Origin: Ferranicluibacter rubi
GTDB lineage: Bacteria > Pseudomonadota > Alphaproteobacteria > Rhizobiales > Rhizobiaceae
Reading direction: 5' to 3'
Assembly: GCF_011603255.1 (NCBI RefSeq)
Contig: NZ_JAANCM010000010.1
Coordinates: 124,001-188,000 of the forward strand
Length of the DNA stretch: 64,000 nt
Made by a program: the position numbers and the translations under genes. Positions 52,782 through 62,182 of this stretch are shown piece by piece (the first letter of the stretch is position 1; every line of letters begins with the position of its first letter). Under the pieces are notes generated by a model. It did not search any database, was not told where the DNA came from, and saw only the letters and a program-made list of their open reading frames with translations.

Positions 52782-54440
52782 TCACGTTGCTACCGAACTT
52801 GCGGATTTGCGTAACCTGCTTTCGCGGAGGAGCCCGCTGGCATTGATGATCGGGTGGGCTACGGATGTGATATGAGCGTTAATGCGCTTCAGGTCACGCA
52901 GCATGTCGAGATGCAGCGAGCTTGTCTGCAAACTTTCCGCTTGACCATCGCGCAGGCGCTGGAAATGCAGTTCGGCGGACCGGCGCTCCATGTTGCGTAC
53001 CTCCACCTTGATCTCCATCATCCGCCGCGCAAGGCCGGGATCACGGGTGACAAAGACGGTCTGGGCAAGGCGAAGGTTCTCGATGGTCATCTCGAACAGT
53101 TGCAGAAGCTCGTTGTTGCCAGCATCCGACAAGCGCATGCCCTCAACGATCTTCCTGCCCACCTGCGCCATCAGGCCTTTCTCGATGAGATCACCGATGT
53201 GCTCAAGATTGATCGCATAGTCGATGATCATAATCGATCGACGTTTCCCCTCATCGTCCAGCCCTTGCCCCGCGAGCCGCGAGAGATAGACCTTCACCGC
53301 TTGCTGCAACCCGTCCACGACCTGCTCCAGCGCCGGGAGAGGCTGGAGTCGCTCGGCCTTGTCGAGGCGAAAGGCCTCGAGTGAGAGGAGCAGCATCCGC
53401 TCGATCAGATCGCCGATGCCGAGGACCTCTCGCGTTGCGCTAGTCAGGGCTATGGCTGGCGTGGAGAATTCCTGGGCGTCCAGATATCGCGGCCCGCTCT
53501 CGCCGGCCGGCGCGTCGGGAACGAGGTGCTGCATGATGGCGGAAAGCCTTCGGGAAAGCGGCCATGCGGCAAGACCCAGGAGGACATTGAAGAGAAGGTG
53601 GATATCGACCGGAAGCTTTGCCGCCGACAGGGGCAGCCCAGACAATCCATCCGCAATCGTCCCCGCCATCGGCAGGACGATGAGGCAGCCGCAGCCTCTG
53701 ACGATGAGGTTGCTGAGCGTCACGCGCCGTGCGGCCGGTCCGGCACCCAGGCTCGCCATGAACGGGGGAACGGCGCCGCCGAGATTGGCGCCGAGGACGA
53801 GAACGACCATCAGGCCGGGCGACAGGATGCCCGTCGATCCGAGCGACAGGATCAGCACGACGATGGCAAGGCTCGACGAGGACAGGAAGGCAAGGACCGC
53901 CGCGAAGATCAGGGCCACCGGCCATGCGCCGTCGAGAAGGCCGATGAAGGCCCGAAGTGCCGGCGAGGTGCGAAGGGGCTCGGTCGCCAGACCGAGAAGG
54001 TGGAGCGAAAGCAGCATCAGACCGATGCCGGCCAGCGCCGTTCCAAGACCTCTGCGCGCTGTCGATGCGGCCCGCAACAGGACGATGCCGATGAGGATGA
54101 GGAGCGGCGACAGCCATTCGATGCCCGTCGAAACGATCCAGGCCGTGACCGCCGTTCCTATGTTGGCGCCGAGCAGCGCGATCTGCGCCATGCGCGGTTT
54201 GATCATGCCGCGCTCGACGAAGGATGAAACCATCAGCGCGGTGGCCGTCGAACTCTGAAGCGCGACGGTCGCGACGAAGCCGGACAGGAAGGACCGCCAG
54301 CCGCGCTTCGTACCGGCAGCAAGGCCGGTGCGCAGACGCGCGCCGAAGGCCCGCGTGACCCCGTCCTTGACCTGTGCGAGCCCGAACATGAGAAGCGCGA
54401 CGGCCCCGAACAGGTTGATCATGATGACGGTGGAGGTCAT
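52782..54440 (-). CDS. Na/Pi-cotransporter family protein with PhoU-like tail
   Basis: Protein of 552 aa from ATG 54440, which overlaps the upstream stop (ATGA). Two inverted-repeat membrane halves carry the diagnostic LQSSTATALMVSSFVERG (about 61-78) and FLSSSSLAIVVLILSLGS motifs. The C-terminal ~200 residues form a PhoU-like helical domain (EVLGIGDLIERMLLLSLEAF, YAINLEHIGDLIEKGLM). Bacterial members (YjbB-like) can export phosphate. Last gene of the phosphatase/ABC operon, which supports removal of excess Pi freed by the phosphatases. Confidence 0.89.
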   Translation of the reverse strand: MTSTVIMINLFGAVALLMFGLAQVKDGVTRAFGARLRTGLAAGTKRGWRSFLSGFVATVALQSSTATALMVSSFVERGMIKPRMAQIALLGANIGTAVTAWIVSTGIEWLSPLLILIGIVLLRAASTARRGLGTALAGIGLMLLSLHLLGLATEPLRTSPALRAFIGLLDGAWPVALIFAAVLAFLSSSSLAIVVLILSLGSTGILSPGLMVVLVLGANLGGAVPPFMASLGAGPAARRVTLSNLIVRGCGCLIVLPMAGTIADGLSGLPLSAAKLPVDIHLLFNVLLGLAAWPLSRRLSAIMQHLVPDAPAGESGPRYLDAQEFSTPAIALTSATREVLGIGDLIERMLLLSLEAFRLDKAERLQPLPALEQVVDGLQQAVKVYLSRLAGQGLDDEGKRRSIMIIDYAINLEHIGDLIEKGLMAQVGRKIVEGMRLSDAGNNELLQLFEMTIENLRLAQTVFVTRDPGLARRMMEIKVEVRNMERRSAELHFQRLRDGQAESLQTSSLHLDMLRDLKRINAHITSVAHPIINASGLLRESRLRKSASSVAT

Positions 54441-56113
54441 CGGGAGATGCAGGCACGATCGAGGGAGAGCCGCAGCACGCTCAGAAAGGTCTTCAGAAAC
54501 TGCCTGCCCGAAGCCGTCGCTGCCGACGCTCCCTCCATCGGCCAAATTCCGCCGTGGTCGGCCAGAGCCTTGTAGATCGACAGGCGGTCGGACGGAATGA
54601 AGGGCAGCGCCATGTCCTGCGCCTGGCGCAGCGCGTACCAGTCGGTGACGAGCCGCAGCAACGGAAGCGCCGCGAGGGCGTCCGTGCGCACGCCGCCCGC
54701 TCGCGCCAGATCGGAAAGGGTGGAGGGCGGCAGGTCGAGTTGCGCAAGCAGGCGTCGGAGCGTCGAGCCTGAAAAGAGAGCAGCCATCTCCTGCGGCCAC
54801 TCGCGCGGGAAGAAGCGGTGAGTGACCAGCGCCTCCTGATGCGCATAGAGGAAATCACCATAGCTCAGCGCGTCGAAGGCGGGGTGCGCGGGTTCGCCGA
54901 GACGATCGCACTCCCGGCGATAGAGATGCACGACACGCCCGTCGACCGGCAGGTCGGCCAGGCTGACGGTCTCGCATGTCGGCCCGTCGGCTGCGCCATG
55001 AACGATGCGGAAAGCCGGTGGAAATGCGACCAGCGAGGGAACGGCGATGTTGGTCAGCGTGCGGTCACCGGTCTTTCGTTCGCTCGATCCGTAGACATGG
55101 ATATGGCCGCTGAAGTGCCGGGTCATGCCGGCCTGCAAAAGCGTCTCCGCCACATCCTCGCGCGGCGTGCGCCTCGCCACATTGGTCTGCCCGAACAGGG
55201 CCAGTTCGCTTTCCAGATTGTCCGCGAAGACATCCACCACCGGATAATGAGAAAAGCACAGCAGGTTCTTGCTATCGCAGGCCGCACGGCGATGCACGTT
55301 GGCGATCCAGTCGATGAGATACCGCCGCTGCCGGATCACGGCATTCCAGCCGGCGCCGGTGCTGTCGATGAAGTCGCTCGCCCGGCAGAGACCGGTCGCA
55401 TCGTCGGCAGGCTGGAAGACGTTGGCATCGATCATCAGCAGCCAGAGACCCTCTTCCGGCTCGACGAGATAGGACGCATCAACCAGATCGGCCTGACGTT
55501 TCCCGTCCGCGGATGTCAGCCTGTAGTGCCGGTCCTCGAAGGCACCGGACGATCCGAACGGGGTTTCCCAGTGAAAGTCGCCGGGACAGGGCGTGAGGCC
55601 ATGCCGGGCAAGAGGTGTCAGGGCCTCGGGGTAGCCCGCACAGTACATCGTCTCCGTCAGGATCGCATGCGGATCCGTGGCCGCGACATCCGGGTCGCTT
55701 GTGATATTCAGGGCGCGGCCGTCGTCTGCCAGGAACTCCTTCGTCTGATGCCGCCCGGCCCGGGCATAGCCGTCGTGATTGCCGGGCAGGATGTAGAAGG
55801 ACATGGAAAAGCGGGCGGCGTAGCGCTCAAGGAGTGCCGCGACGGCTGCCACGGTCGCCTTCTGCCCATCATCGCTGTAGTCGCCGAGCAGGACGACGTG
55901 GCGGATGCCACGCGCGGCGATCCTGTCGAGCGCTGCGGGAAGGGCCGCGAAACTCTCGTTGAAGACGCGCGTCGAGCATCGGGTTTCCGACCAGCTTCGC
56001 GCCGTTAGGCGGTGATCGCCCGTCATCCGGTCCTGCCCGAAATCGCCTTCGAGATCGTGGAAATGAGCGTCGGCGATCACGGCGACCGGCGAATGCTCAC
56101 GCAACGCCATCAC
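54437..56113 (-). CDS. Calcineurin-like metallophosphoesterase
   Basis: Cytoplasmic protein of 558 aa. Metal motifs: VIADAHFHD (about 11-19), VVLLGDYSDDGQ (about 74-85), ILPGNHDGYARAG (about 106-118), FSHYPVVDVF and FSGHIHVYGSS. The ~170-residue C-terminal extension, helical with several Trp/His/Tyr, belongs to a subset of long bacterial phosphoesterases of unknown substrate. Its start overlaps the dual-specificity phosphatase gene by 17 nt and its stop overlaps the Na/Pi gene by 4 nt, so it is tightly coupled to both. Confidence 0.87.
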   Translation of the reverse strand: MMALREHSPVAVIADAHFHDLEGDFGQDRMTGDHRLTARSWSETRCSTRVFNESFAALPAALDRIAARGIRHVVLLGDYSDDGQKATVAAVAALLERYAARFSMSFYILPGNHDGYARAGRHQTKEFLADDGRALNITSDPDVAATDPHAILTETMYCAGYPEALTPLARHGLTPCPGDFHWETPFGSSGAFEDRHYRLTSADGKRQADLVDASYLVEPEEGLWLLMIDANVFQPADDATGLCRASDFIDSTGAGWNAVIRQRRYLIDWIANVHRRAACDSKNLLCFSHYPVVDVFADNLESELALFGQTNVARRTPREDVAETLLQAGMTRHFSGHIHVYGSSERKTGDRTLTNIAVPSLVAFPPAFRIVHGAADGPTCETVSLADLPVDGRVVHLYRRECDRLGEPAHPAFDALSYGDFLYAHQEALVTHRFFPREWPQEMAALFSGSTLRRLLAQLDLPPSTLSDLARAGGVRTDALAALPLLRLVTDWYALRQAQDMALPFIPSDRLSIYKALADHGGIWPMEGASAATASGRQFLKTFLSVLRLSLDRACISR

Positions 56114-56714
56114 GCGCCCTCTGCGCTTCGATCAGGTCGATCCAGTCGGAGGCGCGGCGTGCCGCATCGTAGAGCATCGGCTTCGGCGTCTCGAACCATT
56201 CGTCCGGCCGCAGGAGGCGCTTTTCCCGAATATGGGCGATCGCGGCATCGAGCGTCGGGAAGAGATCGGGCTGCTGCTTGTGGAGATAGAGGCCGACCAG
56301 CGAAACCGACCGGCTGCGGCCGCTGCGGCAGTTGACGAGCACGTTGCCGCCATCTTCGAAGGGATAGGTTTCCCGCTTCGGCAGTGTCTGGTGCAGCGCG
56401 CCATGCAGGATGTAGTATCCGCCGAGCATCATTGTATCCGGACTTCCGCCGCCGTCGATCATGCCGAGCTTGTAGTAGCGGATCGTGGAATAGCCGGTCG
56501 CGCTGAGGTCGCCGTCCTGCGGGTTTGCCGGATCTCGCACGACATTGATGTCGAGATTGACCGCGCAGTTCACGACGATGCTGATCCCGTGCCGTTTCAG
56601 AAGCCCGAAATCGCGTGCGCCTTCGAGCCCGCCGATATAGAGCGTCGAATTGTGCGGTTTCAGCCCTTCCGTGATCGCGCTGATCGATGGTCGTGCATAT
56701 ACGGGAGCATCCAT
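56097..56714 (-). CDS. Dual-specificity/tyrosine-phosphatase-fold protein
   Basis: Protein of 205 aa from ATG 56714 (MDAPVYARPSISAITEG; AAAGGA 7 nt upstream). An upstream in-frame ATG at 56780 would add 22 residues but lacks a good site. The DSP signature loop VNCRSGRSRSVSLVGLYL has the Cys-x5-Arg P-loop, with general-acid candidates in LGMIDGGGSPD. The fold opens with LYIGGLEGARDFGLLKRHGISIVVNC. In this operon it probably acts on a small phosphorylated metabolite, for example an inositol or sugar phosphate, rather than a protein; this is inference. Confidence 0.85.
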   Translation of the reverse strand: MDAPVYARPSISAITEGLKPHNSTLYIGGLEGARDFGLLKRHGISIVVNCAVNLDINVVRDPANPQDGDLSATGYSTIRYYKLGMIDGGGSPDTMMLGGYYILHGALHQTLPKRETYPFEDGGNVLVNCRSGRSRSVSLVGLYLHKQQPDLFPTLDAAIAHIREKRLLRPDEWFETPKPMLYDAARRASDWIDLIEAQRARDGVA

Positions 56715-56819
56715 GTTCCGTCCTTTCAAGGCGCGATCCGCGACCGCGCCGATCGTCCTGATCGGGTTGAGTTCGAGCATGTCCGGCGCGGGAGCGACTT
56801 CGCTCCGACTGGAAAAGCT

Positions 56820-57947
56820 CTAGGCCGCATCCACCTGCCGGACAGCGCCATTCGTCGTTTCCGAGAGGCGCCCGGACTGCGGATCGAAGACCATGATGTG
56901 TGCCGGGTCGAGCTCCAGCCAGACCTTGCGGGTCGGCCAGCGCTCGACGAAGCGCGGAATGAGGGCGGTCACCGCATGTCCACGGGATGTCAGCGACAGG
57001 ATCGTTTGCGATCCCGTGGGTTGCACGACGTCCACTTCGGCGGGGAGGCTGTTGGGCGCGGGTCCGTCGTGCAGCGTCAGCCGCTCGGGCCGGATGGCCA
57101 GCCGCACCGCGCCCGAGGGCCGCGCCACGGTGTAGGGCAGAACGATCTCCGTCTCGTCGATCCGCAACACGCTGCGGCCGTCCCGCTGGTCGAGGTGCCC
57201 GTCGAACAGGTTGATGCGCGGATCGCCGATGAACTCGGCGACGAAGAGATTGCTCGGCTGGTGATAGATCTCGTAGGGGCTGCCCATCTGCTGGATCACG
57301 CCGTCCTTCATGACGACGATGATATCCGACATGGTCAGGGCCTCGACCTGGTCGTGCGTGACGTAGATCGTCGTCGCCCCGAGATCACGAGACAGCCGCT
57401 TCAGCTCCGTGCGCATTTCCGTCCGGAGAACCGCATCGAGGTTGGAGAGCGGCTCGTCCATCAGCAGGATCGAGTTCCGCGCCGCGATCAGCCGCGCCAC
57501 CGCGACGCGCTGCTGCTGCCCGCCGGAGAGTTCTGAGGGAAAGCGTTCCTGATAGCCTTCGAGCTGGACCTTCTTCAGAGCCTCGGCAAGCCGCTCCGCG
57601 ATCTCTTGCTTCGGCTTTCGCGCCTGCTGCAGCGCCAGCGTGACGTTGCGATCGACCTTCATGTTCGGCCAGAGCGCGTAGCTCTGGAAGATGAAGCCGA
57701 GGCCGCGTTTTTCCGGCGGCACGAAGTGACTGTCGCGCCCGGAAAAGACGGTCTTCCCGGCAAGCGTCAGCTCCCCGTCGGAAGGCTGTTCGAGACCCGC
57801 GATGATCCTGAGGGTCGTCGTCTTGCCGCAACCGGAGGGCCCCAGCAGCGTCACGAACTTTCCCTTGGGAATGTCGAGATCGAGGGGTGGAATGGCGAGA
57901 TGGGCGCCATAGGATTTGGTGATGCCTTTCAGGGACACTTCGTTCAT
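56820..57947 (-). CDS. ABC transporter ATP-binding protein (Fe3+/polyamine/AfuC-like)
   Basis: Protein of 375 aa. Walker A GPSGCGKTTTLR (about 36-47), Q-loop GFIFQSYALWPNM, signature LSGGQQQRVAVAR (about 135-147), Walker B ILLMDEPLSNLD and a switch His in VTHDQVEALT. A C-terminal TOBE-type regulatory domain follows (about 240-365). Belongs to the Fe3+/spermidine/AfuC-type importer ATPases. Works with the two-domain permease and binding protein encoded immediately upstream. Confidence 0.93.
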   Translation of the reverse strand: MNEVSLKGITKSYGAHLAIPPLDLDIPKGKFVTLLGPSGCGKTTTLRIIAGLEQPSDGELTLAGKTVFSGRDSHFVPPEKRGLGFIFQSYALWPNMKVDRNVTLALQQARKPKQEIAERLAEALKKVQLEGYQERFPSELSGGQQQRVAVARLIAARNSILLMDEPLSNLDAVLRTEMRTELKRLSRDLGATTIYVTHDQVEALTMSDIIVVMKDGVIQQMGSPYEIYHQPSNLFVAEFIGDPRINLFDGHLDQRDGRSVLRIDETEIVLPYTVARPSGAVRLAIRPERLTLHDGPAPNSLPAEVDVVQPTGSQTILSLTSRGHAVTALIPRFVERWPTRKVWLELDPAHIMVFDPQSGRLSETTNGAVRQVDAA

Positions 57948-58016
57948 GATTTTCCTCCCGGGATCAACAGGTCCGGACCGGCATGCGCTGACACGCCGAT
58001 CCGTTTACTGCAGCTT

Positions 58017-59270
58017 TTACTGGCTCGTCTCGACGACCCAGAAGTCGTTGACGGCGGCGACATTGTCGCGCTGGAATTCGGCGGAACCGAAGATCTTCTT
58101 CACGTTCGGCCAATTCTCGCCACCCTTGGGCAAGGGCACGTCGGTGCGCGGCGAGAAGGTGCCGACCTTGAAGTAGGCGGCCATTCCCTGCAGCGTCTTC
58201 AGGCTCTCGCCCTCGCGATACGGCTTCTCGACCTTCGTTTCCGGCGTCAGGTCCTTCGAGCCCATCTGGAAGGCGATGAAGAGCTTGGCGGCATTGGGGT
58301 GAGGCGCCTGGCCCGCCACCGCCGTGTAGGTCGAATAGGCGAACACGCCGGCCGGATCGACATCGTACAGAATGGCATTGGCGTAGTCGTCGCTGCCGTT
58401 CTTGTTGATGTAGTGCATGCTGGAGAAGGTGACCGGCGGCTTGTCCTGCCCCTTCAGACCGGATGCGGTGGCGAGCTTCGATCCGGAATCGTAGATCACG
58501 AGGTCGTTCTTTAAGAGGCGGTGCAGGAACTCGTAACCGGCATTCTCCATTCCCTCCGAAAGCTCGATTGGCTTGCCGGCATGTGCCTCATAGGCTTTGG
58601 CGAAACTGTCGGAGTGCTCGACGATCGAGGCCAGCAGCGCAAGCGAGGTCAGCGATCCCAACGGGCTCTTCATGGCAAAGCGCTTGTTCCATTCCGGCTC
58701 CGTCAGCTGCCACACGTTCTTGACCGGCGGGCCGTCCTTGTAGGTGTCGGCATTGTACATCAGCACCGTTGCCTCGATCACCTGGGTGAGGAGAGGCTCG
58801 CGCAGCTCCACCGGGATCTTGTCGACCAGGTAGCGCGGCACGTAGTTCACGATGCGCTTGTTGGGCAGGAGGTCGAAGAACATCTGGGCCGTGCCCGCGG
58901 TGTTGACCACGTCGACGGCGAAAATGCCGGCCTGCTGCTCGCGCACCACCTTCTCAATGGTCTTCTCTGATCCGAGGTCGTAGGCGTTCACCTTGATCTC
59001 CGGATAGAGCTTCATGAAATCCTCAGCGGATGCGCTGACGCTGGAGGAGGACGCATAGATCGTGACCTCGCCTTCCTCCTTTGCCTTGCGGGTGATCTCT
59101 TCCCAGTTCTCTTCCGCCGGCTGGTTCGCGCCGAGTTCGGCCGTCTTCAGCCAGGTGTCGAATGCGTCCTGCGCGAACGCCGTCGATCCGATCATCAAGC
59201 TCATGGCGGCAGCCGCCAATCCCCGGGTCATCAGTCCCGTAATCGTCATGCCCTTGGTCATTTTCTGCAT
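58017..59270 (-). CDS. ABC transporter solute-binding protein, family 1 (Fe3+/AfuA-like)
   Basis: Periplasmic protein of 417 aa from ATG 59270, which has AAGGAGGAGG 6-8 nt upstream. Signal peptide GLAAAAMSLMIGSTAFAQ. The mature part has the two-lobe class II fold: EGEVTIYASSSSVSASAEDFMKLYPEIKVNAYD and later YTAVAGQAPHPNAAKLFIAFQM. Length and sequence style fit the group that includes FbpA/IdiA and the hexose-phosphate-binding AfuA. The FbpA-type double Tyr iron site is not evident. With the co-encoded phosphatases a phosphorylated organic ligand is more likely than iron. Confidence 0.87.
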   Translation of the reverse strand: MQKMTKGMTITGLMTRGLAAAAMSLMIGSTAFAQDAFDTWLKTAELGANQPAEENWEEITRKAKEEGEVTIYASSSSVSASAEDFMKLYPEIKVNAYDLGSEKTIEKVVREQQAGIFAVDVVNTAGTAQMFFDLLPNKRIVNYVPRYLVDKIPVELREPLLTQVIEATVLMYNADTYKDGPPVKNVWQLTEPEWNKRFAMKSPLGSLTSLALLASIVEHSDSFAKAYEAHAGKPIELSEGMENAGYEFLHRLLKNDLVIYDSGSKLATASGLKGQDKPPVTFSSMHYINKNGSDDYANAILYDVDPAGVFAYSTYTAVAGQAPHPNAAKLFIAFQMGSKDLTPETKVEKPYREGESLKTLQGMAAYFKVGTFSPRTDVPLPKGGENWPNVKKIFGSAEFQRDNVAAVNDFWVVETSQ

Positions 59271-59298
59271 CGTCGTCCTCCTCCTTCGGGTCGCCTCC

Positions 59299-61128
59299 TC
59301 AAGCAAAACCCATCTTCGTATTGCGGAAAACCAGCCGGAACAGCAGGTTGCATCCGACGACCAACGCGACCAGCAGCAGCGTTGCTGCGCCGATCAGCTG
59401 GGGCACGTCATCCGTCTGGTAGGTGTAGATCACGCTTGCGAGCACCGCCGTCGACGGCGTGACGAGCAGGATGATTAGCGAAAGCTCGCGCATCGTCCCG
59501 ATGAAGCTGAGCAGCATGCCGGAAATGAGGCCCGATGCGGCGAGGGGCGCGACGATGCGGCGCATGCGGCCGAACCAGCCGATGCCCTGGACGCGCGCGG
59601 ACTCTTCCAGCGACTTGTCGATCTGCAGCATGGCGGCGATACCCGTGCGCGAGGTGTAGGGCAGGTTCTTCACCGCAGCGATCAGCACCAGCAGCGCGAA
59701 CGTGCCGTAGAGGGCCGGGATCGGCCCGACCGGCTGGGAGAACATGCCGATATAGATGGCGCCGAAGGCGACCGCCGGGAAGATGTAGGGCAGGAAGGCG
59801 GCCGTCTCGAGCGCCCGGGACGACAGGCTGCCGCGGGTGCGCACGACCACGTAGCCTATGAGAAAGCCGAGAACGGCCGTCGCCAGAGCCGTGAGAAAGG
59901 CGAGCCGCAGGCTGTTCCAGGCCGCATGCAGGATCTGAGGGTTCTGGAAGACGCCGGCATAGAGCGCATTGACGCCGCCGCGCTCGCCGATCCAGTAGTG
60001 CAAGGTCAGGTTCGAAAGATCGTAATTGCCGGCGGTGCGCGACAGGGACTGAAGGACGAGAAGGCCCAGCGGAAGCACGACCGTGATGCACATCAGGAGC
60101 ATGACGAGCGCGAACACCAGCCAGCGCGCGCGGCCGAGATCGATCTCCCGCCGGCGAAATCCCTTGCCGGACATGGTGACGAAGCTTTTCCTGACGCCGA
60201 TCATGCGCTGGTTGATCCAGATGAACAGGACGGCGAGAAACACGAGAACGAGGGCCAGGAGATAGCCGTCGCCGACATTGCGCGAACCAATGGCTGCGTA
60301 GATCTGCGTCGGGAGAACGAAGTAGCGGATGGGCATGCCGAGCACGGCCGGCGTTCCGAAGGATCCGATGACGCGGATAAAGGTCATGACGACAGCGGAT
60401 CCGACGGCCGGAAGAACGAGCGGCACGGTGATGGAGACGAACTGGCGCAGACGCGACATGCCGGCAATGGCGCCCGCTTCTTCGAGCTGACTGTCCACCG
60501 TCGAGAGCGAACCCGAGATAATCAGGAAGCCGTAGACATAGTAGTGGAGCGAGAGGCAGATGATGATGGGGATGCCGCCGAAGGCAATCCAGTCGGGAGG
60601 CTGAATGCCGAAGAGGTAGGCAAAGACACCCGATGCGCCGGCGACCCGGTCGTTCTTGAAAAACGTGACCCAGGCAAGCGCCATGACCCAGGACGGCAGC
60701 ATGTAAGGCAGCACGACGGCCGTGTTGACGAACTCGCGGAACGGCACATTGGTGCGCACGACGACCCAGGCCAGCATCGCACCCAGCGCAAGGCAGATCG
60801 CCGTCGCCCCGAACGCGGTCACGAGCGAGTTCATGAACGGCTTGTAGAACAGCGCCCAGGACATGCGCCCGGTAAACACGCGCTCATAGTGGAAGGTCGT
60901 CAGTTCGCCCGGCGCGCGGCCAGGCAGGTATGCGGCATCATAGGGCTGTACGGTCACGGTTTCCCGGATCAGCTGGAACAGGGGGACGATGACCAGGAGA
61001 CAAAGCACGATCGCCAGGAGAAGCGCGATCAGGCGCTCAGGCGCGGTGAAGAAGCGCCCGACGCGCCGCGACATCCGCCCTCCTCGCCCGGCCGTTCGTG
61101 TCGTTCCGATATCCGCTACCGTTGCCAT
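59299..61128 (-). CDS. ABC transporter permease, two fused permease domains (FbpB/AfuB type)
   Basis: Protein of 609 aa from ATG 61128 (GGGAGGGAC just upstream). Two BPD_transp_1 units in one chain, each with an EAA-like loop: SQLEEAGAIAGMSRLRQFVSITVPL (first half) and KSLEESARVQGIGWFGRMRRIVAPLAASG (second half), with about twelve helices in total. Single-chain two-domain permeases are typical of FbpB/AfuB/PhnU-like importers. It lies between the IMPase-like gene and the binding-protein gene in the operon. Confidence 0.92.
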   Translation of the reverse strand: MATVADIGTTRTAGRGGRMSRRVGRFFTAPERLIALLLAIVLCLLVIVPLFQLIRETVTVQPYDAAYLPGRAPGELTTFHYERVFTGRMSWALFYKPFMNSLVTAFGATAICLALGAMLAWVVVRTNVPFREFVNTAVVLPYMLPSWVMALAWVTFFKNDRVAGASGVFAYLFGIQPPDWIAFGGIPIIICLSLHYYVYGFLIISGSLSTVDSQLEEAGAIAGMSRLRQFVSITVPLVLPAVGSAVVMTFIRVIGSFGTPAVLGMPIRYFVLPTQIYAAIGSRNVGDGYLLALVLVFLAVLFIWINQRMIGVRKSFVTMSGKGFRRREIDLGRARWLVFALVMLLMCITVVLPLGLLVLQSLSRTAGNYDLSNLTLHYWIGERGGVNALYAGVFQNPQILHAAWNSLRLAFLTALATAVLGFLIGYVVVRTRGSLSSRALETAAFLPYIFPAVAFGAIYIGMFSQPVGPIPALYGTFALLVLIAAVKNLPYTSRTGIAAMLQIDKSLEESARVQGIGWFGRMRRIVAPLAASGLISGMLLSFIGTMRELSLIILLVTPSTAVLASVIYTYQTDDVPQLIGAATLLLVALVVGCNLLFRLVFRNTKMGFA

Positions 61129-61197
61129 AGTCCCTCCCGAACGGCTCTCCAGGCCGCATGTCATTTCCTCGGGCGCCCGAAGCGCCCACCGACGTCT

Positions 61198-62085
61198 TCA
61201 GGCGGCCTGTATTCTCGCTTGTTGTGTTCCCGCCTGTTCTGTTCCCGCTTGTTGCGTTCCCGCGTCTGGGGCGTTGTTTTCCGCCGCCAACGGGATCCCG
61301 CTGGCTTCGCTGATGCCCGACGCAATGCCGGCAGCGGCCGCCAGAACGGGGCCGCCCTCGCGCAATGAGCCAAGCTCCATGAAGGGGCAGACGCGCCCGC
61401 CGGCTTCCTCGACGATCAGCAGGCCGGGAACGCAGTCCCAGGAATTCATGTGCAGTTCGACGTAACCGTCGGAACGGCCGTCGGCGACATAGGCGAGGCC
61501 CAGAGCGCCCGAGCCGCAGCGGCGAACATTAGCGCCCTTGCCGAGGAGCGCGGCGGCAACGCCGAGATAGGTCGCGTTGGGCACGCGTGTCGACCAGCCG
61601 AGTTCCACGGACGCTGTGTCGAAGCGGCTCGTTCCGGCGACGGAAATTTTCGAACCGTTGCGCGTTGCGCCGCGACCGAGCCTTGCGAAATGCAACTCGT
61701 CGAGCGCCGGATTGTAGATGGCGCCGAACTGGGCGACGCCGTTTTCGATGTAGCCGATGGAAATGCAGAAGTGCGGGATGCCGCGCGCGAAGTTTGCGGT
61801 GCCGTCAATCGGGTCCACGACCCAGACACGATCCCGGATCTCGCCGCCACCTTCCTCGCCGAAGAACCCGTCGTCTGGAAAGGCAGCTGCGATCCTGCCG
61901 CGAATATGCGCCTCGGATGCAGCATCCGTCTCGGTCAGGAAATCCTGCGGCCCCTTCATCGTAAAGCCGGCTTGGGCAATATCGCGAAACCCCCGGAGCG
62001 CCAGAGCGCCCGCTGACCGGATGACGGCCTGGCAGAGCATGGCCCGCCCTTCGATGTCGTTGCTGAAAGTCTCACTCGTCGACAT
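61198..62085 (-). CDS. Inositol monophosphatase-family phosphatase
   Basis: Mg2+-dependent phosphatase of 295 aa from ATG 62085 (MSTSETFSND). Motifs: GEEGGGE (metal Glu), WVVDPIDGTANFARGIPHF (the IMPase signature) and NSWDCVPGLLIVEEAGG (second signature). The C-terminal tail (about 275-295) is an unusual Gln/Thr/Ala-rich repeat (AGTQQAGTEQAGTQQARIQAA-like) encoded by tandem 15-bp-scale repeats near 61200-61265. Likely removes phosphate from an imported sugar or cyclitol phosphate. First structural gene of the LacI-controlled operon. Confidence 0.9.
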   Translation of the reverse strand: MSTSETFSNDIEGRAMLCQAVIRSAGALALRGFRDIAQAGFTMKGPQDFLTETDAASEAHIRGRIAAAFPDDGFFGEEGGGEIRDRVWVVDPIDGTANFARGIPHFCISIGYIENGVAQFGAIYNPALDELHFARLGRGATRNGSKISVAGTSRFDTASVELGWSTRVPNATYLGVAAALLGKGANVRRCGSGALGLAYVADGRSDGYVELHMNSWDCVPGLLIVEEAGGRVCPFMELGSLREGGPVLAAAAGIASGISEASGIPLAAENNAPDAGTQQAGTEQAGTQQARIQAA

Positions 62086-62099
62086 GCTTCCGAACTCCG

Positions 62100-62115
62100 T
62101 TGCACACGTGTTCAA
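62100..62115. promoter_or_regulatory. LacI-type operator, tandem copy 1
   Basis: TTGCACACGTGTTCAA, a near-palindrome centred on ACACGTGT, 15 bp before the IMPase start codon. Repeated 18 bp further upstream. Confidence 0.75.
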
Positions 62116-62117
62116 TG

Positions 62118-62133
62118 TTGCACACGTGTTCAA
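62118..62133. promoter_or_regulatory. LacI-type operator, tandem copy 2
   Basis: Identical TTGCACACGTGTTCAA, 18 bp from copy 1. Tandem placement in the short gap between lacI-type gene and IMPase gene fits repression of the downstream operon. Confidence 0.75.
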
Positions 62134-62182
62134 GCCTGGCAATGGGAATTTTATGGCCTGTCTGCTCACTTCCACGCTTGGG

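Noticed and set aside
58017-61128. Ferric iron uptake system
   Set aside because: Only the general transporter class is Fe3+-like; no clear iron-binding Tyr pair is seen and the operon is rich in phosphatases, favouring a phosphorylated organic ligand.
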